Shown here one piece after another: positions 11,323 through 18,847 of a stretch of 64,000 nucleotides of DNA (position 1 is the first letter of the stretch; each line of letters begins with the position of its first letter). Made by a program: the position numbers and the translations under genes. The DNA is from Patellaria atrata CBS 101060 (taxonomy: Eukaryota; Ascomycota; Dothideomycetes; Patellariales; Patellariaceae), in contig MU006091.1 of NCBI GenBank assembly GCA_010093705.1, forward strand, positions 124,001 through 188,000. Reading direction: 5' to 3'. The notes beneath the pieces are model-generated. The model was not told the origin of the DNA. It ran no database searches and was given only the letters and a program-made list of their open reading frames with translations.

Positions 11323-11386
11323 ACCTGTCTACTGGCCCACCTGTCTACTGGCCCACCTGTCTACTGGCCCACCTGTCTACTGGCCC
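11323..11386. repeat. 16-bp minisatellite, four perfect units
   Basis: ACCTGTCTACTGGCCC is repeated four times without change, with partial degenerate copies on both sides. It lies between the left end of the hAT element and the CT-rich leader of its plus-strand gene. Confidence 0.95.
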
Positions 11387-11499
11387 ACCTGCCTACCTGC
11401 CAGTTTGTACAAAATAGATCTTCTTTTGAATTTCTCAATTTCTCTTCTTCTCTTCTCTTCTTCTCTCCTTCTCAATCTTTGATTTTAGTAACTCAAAGT

Positions 11500-11547
11500 G
11501 TAAGTACTCAGCTTAAACCTATCGTACGAAGGCTAATAATACTATAG
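11500..11547 (+). other. probable 5'-UTR intron of the hAT accessory gene
   Basis: GTAAGT at 11500, a GGCTAAT branch-like site near 11531 and TAG ending at 11547 outline a 48-bp intron of the kind seen in this window's host genes. It follows a CT-rich leader at about 11420-11480, and the ATG of the accessory gene begins 2 bp after the acceptor. One CGTACG site lies inside it. Confidence 0.6.
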
Positions 11548-11548
11548 T

Positions 11549-12082
11549 ATGGCCAATATGCAAGTAGTTCTCTATAACCCAGCGATCACGGCTGCCGCTC
11601 ACGCGAACCGCAACCCGGTTCTACTTGTAACACAGCAGCAATTGGCTCCGTGGTGTCACAGCCCACAGAATAGAGCACTTCTGGCCGTCGGTGGAGGTGT
11701 TGATGTTGAGTTCGTACGCGACTCTATCACACCCGAGCAGATTGGATCTCATAGGCAGTCATATGTCAATGGGATTCTTATCCAGTCTCGTGGAGGTGAT
11801 GTTGATCCTTGTGCGGCTTGTCGTACGAGAGATTTCCGTCCCTTCCTTAGTTGTCACCGCGCTGAGGGACACTTTGGCGGAACATGCGCCAACTGCAAAT
11901 GGCGCGACCATGCAGCACGCTGTTCCGTACGAGCTGGTGGTCCAGATGAGCCTGCTCAAGGAGCCAGGGTGCTTGGACCTGGTTCAGGGGTTGACGGAGC
12001 TGACGGCACCGCCCCTGGGAATGCTATTGTGCTGGACGACGATGAGGGGCTTCCTCCCCAAAATGCTATAATCATTGGTTGA
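11549..12082 (+). CDS. hAT-borne accessory protein with DUF3716-like Cys motif
   Basis: A 177-aa protein encoded inside the transposon, convergent with the transposase (stop codons 138 bp apart). The N-terminal half has no recognised domain. A Cys cluster at about 87-131 reads C-X2-C-X10-C-X10-C-X2-C-X8-C and includes GGTCANC; this resembles the fungal DUF3716 motif as I remember it and is probably zinc-binding. The C-terminal 45 residues are Gly/Asp-rich with two similar patches (GNAIVLDDD and QNAIIIG). The coding region looks more GC-rich than the transposase gene, which could mean capture from a host gene, but it carries three CGTACG sites at the same density as the rest of the element. 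Its function is unknown. A DNA-binding, regulatory or anti-silencing role is speculation. Confidence 0.75.
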   Translation: MANMQVVLYNPAITAAAHANRNPVLLVTQQQLAPWCHSPQNRALLAVGGGVDVEFVRDSITPEQIGSHRQSYVNGILIQSRGGDVDPCAACRTRDFRPFLSCHRAEGHFGGTCANCKWRDHAARCSVRAGGPDEPAQGARVLGPGSGVDGADGTAPGNAIVLDDDEGLPPQNAIIIG

Positions 12083-12219
12083 GCAGAGCTTCGTACGAAG
12101 TATTCTTTGGCGTTTGAGCGTTCTGGCGTTTCGGTGTTCTGCTTTGCCTAGCTATCCAGGGCTGTTGGTAGCACTCAGACGTGATCTGTACCTTTACGTG
12201 TGTCTGAGATCAGTAGCCA

Positions 12220-14322
12220 TTAGGTGAAACTAAACAGATCGTACGGACCTTTCAATAAATTCTTTTGTTTTGCCCAATGTTTAAGACATTCAGTATGTTC
12301 TAACTCTCTTGAACTTAAGCGTGATCTTTCCCATGGTACCGTACGACGAGCTGCTGAAAACACTCGTTCTGGTTCATCGCTCATTGCTGGAATTGAGAGG
12401 ATCTCAATTGCAAGTATAGATAATCGTGGAAACCGAGCTCTTTGAGTATCAGTTAACCACCATTTAATAGGTGAAATGTCCCCAATATCGTACGGATCTT
12501 GGTTGATATAGTCTTCAAACTCATCTCCACTTAAGGGAGCCTTATTAAACCACTCAATTTGATTAAGAACACGTTCAAAATCAGTCATATTCTCAGGTGG
12601 AGTTCTTCTCTTTTCTTCGTACGATGCTGATAACGGTACTGAACAGGTTTTACTCCATTTTTCCCAGTATAATCTAGCAAGCTTAATCATCTGCTCGCCT
12701 TTCCCTCTTTCCTTCTTCCAACCTTCCCTAATAAGCTTTGTACGATAGTAAGGAGTAAAGATTGTCGCAAGAATATGGCAAGGTGAGGTAAGAAGTGTAG
12801 AATAATACTTCTCAAAAAGCTGTAAAGCTTTATGAAGCTGAGGTCCAAAGTCTTTCTTATATATACGTTCATACTTTCTTAAAAGAATATCAAAACCAAG
12901 CATTGTACGAAGTGTCATACCGAATGTTAGAGAATGGCCTTGATTTAGAAGCGTTGCCTCATAAAAAGGGCGAAGAATTGTATGGATCGTACGAAGCTTT
13001 TCCCAATCTTTATGCGAAAGAGAATCTTCTTCAAGATCACTATACCATCTCTTAACATACGAGTCAATTTCTTCTTCTTTACTTAGCGCAATATCTATCA
13101 TGATATACCAGCTATTCCATCTCGTACGATTATCAAGTGGAATCATTCTCTCTGCTCTTGTGGTAAAATCTTTCAAATGACGTGTAGAGCTTCGAATATG
13201 AACTATAATATTATGAAGCTTTCCAAGTGGCCCTACCGTACGGAAGGTTGACTGTCTCTGCTTTCTTAAGCTGGCTTGTCTTATCTCATATTCCTCTGTT
13301 GATACTTCAAGTGTAAGACTACTTAGCCCTTGAGATTCAGTCTGTTCCTCAGCGTCGTACGACTCAAGTAAGTCTAAGTCTATTGTACCTGCAAAGAGAA
13401 AGGTTTGTACAACCAAGTTAATAATATGGCCTATACATCGAATTCTTTGAGATGAATAGTCCCATATCAGCTCTTGACTCTCTTGAAGATATTGACTAAG
13501 TAACTGGCAAAGCTTATCATTCGTGGAAGCATTATCACCAATAATAGTACCAAGCCTTCGTACGATACCATAGTCTTGAAGAACTGGAAGAAGTATCTCA
13601 AGTTGTTCACTAGATGAATGGTTTCCTACTTCTTTAAGACCAAGTAATGCTCTTTGAGGTATCTCCTCCGTACGATCAATGAAATGCGCGATAATACCAA
13701 GAAGAAGTATCCGATTTGGAGAAGTCCAGATATCAAGTGAGATATGGATGTTTGCAGGCGCTGATTGAAGTTGTTTTCGTACGAGATCTTTTTGGAAAGA
13801 GAAAGAAGCTGTAATTCTTTTTGAAATTGTTGAGTGTGAAGATGGAATAAAGCTCTCTGACTGCGGGTTAAGAGCTAGACAAAATGCGCGAAATTCAGGC
13901 CATTCAATCATACGGAAGGGGAGTCTTCGTACGGTAAGTAGTTGAGATAGCGCTTTATCAATAATATTTTGATTAAGAATCTTTTGTAAGACCAGCTGAT
14001 CCAGCTCATTTAATCCAGTATGCTCGCTTGACCGGTAAAGATCTAATAGTCCTTGGAAAGCGTCTTCCCCTATCTTCGTACGAGGCTCTTCTAAAGCTAT
14101 ATTGTGTGTTTTAAGAAGATGCTTCTTAAATTTTGTACTAATTGTTGTATTATATGAACAATTATATTTACACTGATAGAGAGGCTTGTTTTGATCGTTT
14201 CGTGGAGGGTCTCCTATAGTTTGTATACGCGTATGTTTCCAAAGAAGGGATCTTGTTGGTCGTACGATAGTAGATGATGGTTCTGAGGTAAAACTTATTA
14301 TTGAATCAATTTCAGAAGCCAT
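12220..14322 (-). CDS. hAT transposase
   Basis: Cut-and-paste transposase of 700 aa on one open frame. A BED/C2H2-like finger lies at about residues 49-73 (Cys51, Cys55, His68, His73) and would bind the element's ends. The RNase H-like core shows Asp197 (SLDIWTS), Asp263 (IGDNAS) and Glu652 (ERVFS), which correspond to the D, D and E of Hermes. The hAT-specific CxxH (Cys296, His299) and the Arg401-Trp402 pair are also present. The C-terminal hAT dimerisation region (about 615-685) holds the WW and S-P-A-x-S-x-x-x-E-R-V-F-S pattern. All expected parts are there, so the protein looks functional. The start follows the AT-rich right end of the element. The gene is AT-rich compared with host genes. 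Confidence 0.95.
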   Translation of the reverse strand: MASEIDSIISFTSEPSSTIVRPTRSLLWKHTRIQTIGDPPRNDQNKPLYQCKYNCSYNTTISTKFKKHLLKTHNIALEEPRTKIGEDAFQGLLDLYRSSEHTGLNELDQLVLQKILNQNIIDKALSQLLTVRRLPFRMIEWPEFRAFCLALNPQSESFIPSSHSTISKRITASFSFQKDLVRKQLQSAPANIHISLDIWTSPNRILLLGIIAHFIDRTEEIPQRALLGLKEVGNHSSSEQLEILLPVLQDYGIVRRLGTIIGDNASTNDKLCQLLSQYLQESQELIWDYSSQRIRCIGHIINLVVQTFLFAGTIDLDLLESYDAEEQTESQGLSSLTLEVSTEEYEIRQASLRKQRQSTFRTVGPLGKLHNIIVHIRSSTRHLKDFTTRAERMIPLDNRTRWNSWYIMIDIALSKEEEIDSYVKRWYSDLEEDSLSHKDWEKLRTIHTILRPFYEATLLNQGHSLTFGMTLRTMLGFDILLRKYERIYKKDFGPQLHKALQLFEKYYSTLLTSPCHILATIFTPYYRTKLIREGWKKERGKGEQMIKLARLYWEKWSKTCSVPLSASYEEKRRTPPENMTDFERVLNQIEWFNKAPLSGDEFEDYINQDPYDIGDISPIKWWLTDTQRARFPRLSILAIEILSIPAMSDEPERVFSAARRTVPWERSRLSSRELEHTECLKHWAKQKNLLKGPYDLFSFT

Positions 14323-14487
14323 TATTTAGGAGAAGAACCACCTTATCGTACGTAAGGGTGACAAATTCTATTAAATTGTGGGTTTCGCTGTATTAAGCGA
14401 AGTATTGTTAAAGTATTATTAAGGTATTTATCGATATCGAGCCGATACAATACTAATCCGTATTCGATAGTTATCTAATACTAAAGT

Positions 14488-14503
14488 ATTGTTGGCCACA
14501 CTG
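14488..14503 (-). repeat. right terminal inverted repeat of hAT element
   Basis: Reverse complement reads CAGTGTGGCCAACAAT and pairs with the left end at 15 of 16 positions. Confidence 0.95.
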
Positions 14504-14511
14504 AGGTGCGG
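14504..14511. repeat. right target-site duplication of hAT element
   Basis: AGGTGCGG is identical to the copy at 11046-11053. Confidence 0.97.
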
Positions 14512-14749
14512 TCACCAAAGGTGCACGGGCCATATGCAGCTGAGAGTGAGCTTCCCCTCAATATTTTTGTGCAAGAGATATTCACAATAATTTAACTGGT
14601 AGATAAAGACTGTTACTAATTAATCGTCTTCACGATCGTCCACCACAAAACTCCCACCATATCATAGGTTCCGATGATGTAACAATCAAGAATAAGAACT
14701 AGACACACTTGACCTCGGTCCGTTTTCACCTCTCCTTCATCCCATTCAG

Positions 14750-15164
14750 TTAGATATTAGCACCTGTCGTAGCTGGGCCAGCAGAAATAGCTGTCGCGCT
14801 TGTCGCAGCAAGCACTACGCAGCATTGTATGTCTGCTCCACCAGGGCAGTAACCCCTGAATATCATCAGTGAAATCATTCCTTTACGTAAATCTCTTTCC
14901 CAATCCTCATACTTTTGGAAAAATATGCCACCAAACTCCTGAATAGGAAATATCAACTTACTGGAAGAAAGCTCCATTGGGACATCCCATTGCCGTTGTT
15001 CTACACGTACCTCCCGGCGTACCGGGAGGATAACAGACGATTCCCGCGGGCGTGGGTGATGGGGTAGCGAGGACATCAGAAGTAACCACAGCGGTACGCT
15101 GTGGTGCCGCAGTAGAAAAACCGCCAAAGATGCATATTGCTAGATAAAGACTGCTCTTATGCAT
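14750..15164 (-). CDS. small secreted six-Cys protein (CPGxxxxxCC type)
   Basis: Two exons, 15164-14962 and 14855-14750, with a 106-bp intron (donor GTAAGT, acceptor CAG) give 102 aa. A signal peptide covers about residues 1-20. The mature part has a Thr/Pro-rich stretch and then six Cys (44, 54, 61, 71, 79, 80) ending in YCPGGADIQCC. A short module of this form occurs, from memory, at the N-terminus of some fungal lysozyme-like and peptidoglycan-active secreted proteins; here it stands alone. The Cys pattern is completed only by splicing, which supports the model. The gene ends 239 bp from the hAT element. It could be an effector or antimicrobial peptide; nothing in the sequence decides. Confidence 0.8.
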
Positions 15165-18100
15165 GTCTGGCTATCGAACGTGACTTAGAATAGCGATGTG
15201 AGAACTGACCAAGATCCGAAGGAGAAAATGGACGTGAATGATGTAGAGCGGAAGGGAAAGGAGTAGTGGTTCGATTTTTAGATCGCTGAGCAATGAGCGT
15301 CCTCACGGGTTTTCATATACTTCAGTAGAGACAAAGGCTGATAATTACCTATACGGTTTAGCACATTGAAAGCTGTCCAAAGGTAATGCGCTTACCTTTT
15401 CGATCTCAACTTGCATTGCAAGGCGTGACTTTGTATCACCTCTTACCGCCTTCGAGTCGAATAGTTTGATAATGACTAACTTGTCAGACTCAGGCGTATG
15501 AGCTTTTCTAGGTCTGACAAACCTGTACTCATAATATAACAATCAAAAGCGGTACTCTTGCTTGAAGAATGTTCAACTAACTCCTTATTCCTCATTTAGT
15601 CTTAGATTCCACAGGCTGGAATGAATTACTGAAAAACTACTATCATTGAGTACACAGAAAGGAATGAGAGTATATACTCTCAGAGAGCAATAGATGCACT
15701 TCGAAAAAAGAACAAAAAGGATATATCAGTTGAAAATGAATGACAAAAGAAGCTTGTGCGAGGTTCTAGGAAACGTTCCACATTACCCCTCAATATTGCT
15801 TTGGCCTTGTTGTACAGAATTCCGCGATTGAACCCTTACGATCTTAGGTTGTATAGAATCTAGTTATTCAGTTAACGTACGAGCTACTTCTTTCACTAAT
15901 ACCACATGAAGATGAGCTAGACCACCCCAGTTAGGAGCTTTTTTTGGTTAAAGACTCAATAGAGGAACGCAAAAAGTGTGACTAGAAGACTAACATAAAG
16001 TTGATAGTGTCGTAAAGTGGAATCCTATGCTCCTGTATGTAGAATGACGGAGTACTAAAGCATTCTTCATTTTTGCTCGCCTAATAGCTTCGGAAGAGGG
16101 GGTATATTACCGTGATATCAAATACATCTCTAGACGTAACTTTTGAAACGGAGATGGTGAGAAAGGGATGTCAGAGATAAGTACTAAGTAATTCCCCTCT
16201 TTGGCGTTTGTTGTAGTTCAGGTTCCCTACGCAACATAGTTTTTCAAGGGAACTCTCTCTCCTACGCTTCGCCTAGCGCTTCTATATTATCAGGGTCAAT
16301 TTCGTGCCTACGACGGGTATACGTTGTGGTTTGAGGTCAGTCCGTGAAAATTGCTGTCTTTACCCTGTATGCTTCCTCGTAACCTAATCAACGGGCTACC
16401 ATGTCGCACAATCGTGTTAAATAAATTCAGAATAAGAGAGTTTTTTCGTCTGTCATGTTCAGTTGTTCGATCGGATTCCATATGATGTAGTGAGAAAGCG
16501 GGAATTGTTATTAAGCATTGTAGATCGGCAAACCCAGGGACCTTAGCCCATGCCCCTTTTTCTGTTGGTACGGCGTCGGCTGCTGCGCCAATATTGGCGT
16601 CTAGTTGAGAAAATGATAGGATAGGAAGACTTCCGGCGTTTGTACTAAAGCAAGCACACATTAACTCAACGTCTGTGCTCAGAACTTTTTACCAACCTCA
16701 GCTCAATTATAATCCACTGTTATCCTGATCACCTTGCCATCTCAGAATCTCTTCGACGTCTTCGTCTTTTCTTGAGAGGATCATGGCCCAATTCAATGGA
16801 TTTGTGTGGCACTGATAAGATCAAACGGTTGTTCACGGCCAGCGATTTCAGTCAAATTAATATGTAGGTGTTCTGCCTGGCGATATTGTGCTTTGGTGAC
16901 ATGAATCAGTTTTTCAGTCGGACATTGCCGCGCTGGTTGCTTTCCCCACCTGTTCTTGTCCTTCGGCCGCAGAGACACGGTACCGGCGATGCCGTTACCA
17001 TCTCGTTACGTTCCTCGAGGCGTGGATGAGCGTCAAGCCAGCATGAAGGCAGAACCTTTGTGAGATCTCCCCTTGTTGCGGTTGTCGCTTCTAGGTTGTT
17101 TTACGGATCCGTACCTCCGCCAGTATCCTAGGGAATCTGAAGCGTCGGTACCTCTTCCAGCCAGGTATAGTTTAAGGTCCGTACAGATCTGTACAGTTAG
17201 CCGCATTGTATGGAGAGTCAAGACTCCTGTCAAGAACCATTGTATAGTAGTCTAGGGATGCCAGAATGAGTGATTAGAATTTTGCTCTCTTTTCAGGAAT
17301 ACACCTTTTCCTTTCTAGGATCCCGCCCATCAGTCATTGTACTGTACACTTTGTTCCTAGCAGTAGTATACTCCCATATGGATATAGGTAATCCTACGAA
17401 TGATTCAAGACTAAATTCGGACAACCTGCTAATAATTAGCAATCGGCTAAGCAAGATTCTCTGATGTGGTTTACTCTGGAATGTGGGCTTCATTCATTTA
17501 CACGTGATTGGGCAAACAACATCTTTAAAGAATCAAGTTCCTCCATATCCATAGGATCAGTAGAAACCAGGGTGATCTTAAGCATAATGTGCAGGTCACG
17601 TCATGGGATCATGGGACAACGGAAGCTTCACGGGCAAGGACTCCCATATGTAGGCACTTGAACTCTCTACATCACTCGGCGGGGAACTCGTGAGAGAGGG
17701 TCTTCCTTTGGAGGCGCCGCAATGAAGAGACGGAATACCATTTAGCTTTTCCTGTCCTTTCAGGATGACACGCCCGTCCACAACATATTCGAGAACAGCT
17801 TCCCAAGAGAATCACCGTGAAACATTGATAATCCTCAAGAGGAATGTGCCTACCTCAATGAGCCCTCCTCAAAGAAGCCACGAATCATACAGTGCGGACA
17901 ACTACTATCAATCACATATAACTATTGCTTTTCCTGTGGATCAGGAATCCTTTCGAGATAAGAATCAAGGTCATGTTGGGGTTACTTCGTATGTCGGTAA
18001 CCAACCAGGACGACTAGACGACTTTGACATAAAGGAACCACCCCATGATAAGCGATCAGTCGCTCACCCCCGGAGGGCTCTGCTTCCATAACGACTTGAA

Positions 18101-18494
18101 GTCTCTACAATGTTATCGCTTTCTCCCTCTATTTGGACTTCTCGCAGGTAGTGTGATATCTGTGCCCCATAACTATGCCTCGCCATCACCCTTTTTCTTT
18201 CAGACTGTGCCACTCAAAAGAAGGCAACATTATTCTGGAAAGAGGATTCACAATGGAAATGAATGTCGTTCTTTCTCGTCATAATGTATGATTCTTAGGA
18301 AGCACTCAGAGACGCTACGCTTGAGGCCGCTTCTATAGGTGTATAAAGCTCATCCGTCATCCTCCACTAGCAGTACTATTATTCAATAACCATCGGGAAC
18401 AATTTAGATATCGCCACCTCAACCTTTAATACTCTTCTCGCCTGAAACATCCATACATCTACTACAACATATTTTCCACTATTACTCTTCTATC
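15165..18494. other. long gene-poor stretch beside the transposon
   Basis: I see no gene with recognisable domains or a good splice structure. Short frames on both strands have no family resemblance. No terminal repeats or tRNA genes were found by eye. It probably contains old decayed sequence, and very small spliced genes could be missed here. Confidence 0.5.
18342..18347 (+). promoter_or_regulatory. TATA box of the tandem Cys-motif gene
   Basis: TATAAA lies about 150 bp upstream of the ATG at 18495, in a region otherwise free of genes. Confidence 0.5.
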
Positions 18495-18847
18495 ATGCAA
18501 TCCGCACTTACTACGAGATCGTAAGTCGTGGAGACTCTGATTATAGAGAACATAACTGACAGAGTAGACTTCGAGAGCCACCACAACCTTGTCCTTATGG
18601 TTGCGGTGATTCTAGCTGCAAAGGGGAATGTCGTGGACGTAGATTCCCCTTGGCGAACAATAATATCAGAGAGGAGATGATTGTGTGGGACAGAGAACCC
18701 CCAGCTCCTTGCCCATTCGGATGCGGTTCTACTAGCTGCAACGGGTACTGTCGTGAGCTCGAGGACTACGCTATCGACCCATTATATTCCTCCGTCGAGC
18801 CTTCCATGAAGCCTAGGGTCGGTCCCCTAGATCCTATAACGGTATAA
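18495..18847 (+). CDS. small protein with two CX3CX4CX3C repeats
   Basis: Two exons, 18495-18520 and 18568-18847, flank a 47-bp intron with donor GTAAGT, an AACTGAC branch-like site and acceptor TAG; the product has 101 aa. It contains two near-identical 21-residue units at residues 11-31 and 51-71, exactly 40 residues apart, of the form REPPxPCPxGCGxxSCxGxCR. Each has four Cys spaced X3, X4, X3 and so could bind one zinc ion. There is no signal peptide. I recognise no family. The exact conservation of the Cys, Gly and Pro positions between the units argues that the frame is translated. Confidence 0.7.

Larger units (their letters stand above)
11235..14352. repeat. dispersed YCGTACGR palindrome lattice inside the hAT element
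   Basis: CGTACG begins at 11235, 11523, 11713, 11822, 11926, 12092, 12240, 12340, 12489, 12618, 12988, 13123, 13237, 13356, 13559, 13669, 13778, 13928, 14077, 14261 and 14347. TGTACG begins at 12739 and 12904. The preceding base is a pyrimidine in 23 of 23 sites and the following base a purine in 21 of 23, giving the 8-bp palindrome YCGTACGR. Spacing is 84-288 bp with a mean near 141. The two widest gaps contain decayed forms (TGTACA at about 11406, TGTACC and TGTACA near 13384-13412). The sites fall in both genes, the leader and the intergenic part, and in all three transposase frames. Confidence 0.95.
11054..14503. mobile_element. complete hAT-superfamily DNA transposon, 3,450 bp
   Basis: The ends are 16-bp terminal inverted repeats with one mismatch (CAGTGTGGCCAAC followed by G/A and AT), flanked by a perfect 8-bp duplication, AGGTGCGG. 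Inside are two convergent genes: a DUF3716-like Cys-rich protein on the plus strand and a 700-aa hAT transposase on the minus strand. The outer 150-180 bp at each side are AT-rich, contain GTATT, ATTAGTATT and CGATA words, and are imperfect inverted copies of each other beyond the short terminal repeat. The interior carries 21 CGTACG palindromes. The identical duplications and the open transposase frame point to a recent insertion that may be autonomous. I see no heavy C-to-T decay of the RIP kind. Confidence 0.96.

Noticed and set aside
11161-11547. 128-codon open frame across the minisatellite at the left side of the hAT element
   Set aside because: Low complexity, repeat-derived and interrupted by a likely intron; the Cys-rich gene behind it explains transcription there.
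11054-14503. RIP as the cause of the CGTACG enrichment
   Set aside because: RIP removes CpA (and CpG in some taxa) and would deplete, not create, a CpG-rich palindrome.
16308-16661. 117-codon minus-strand frame in the gene-poor stretch
   Set aside because: No recognisable domain, no splice partners and mixed composition; not supportable.
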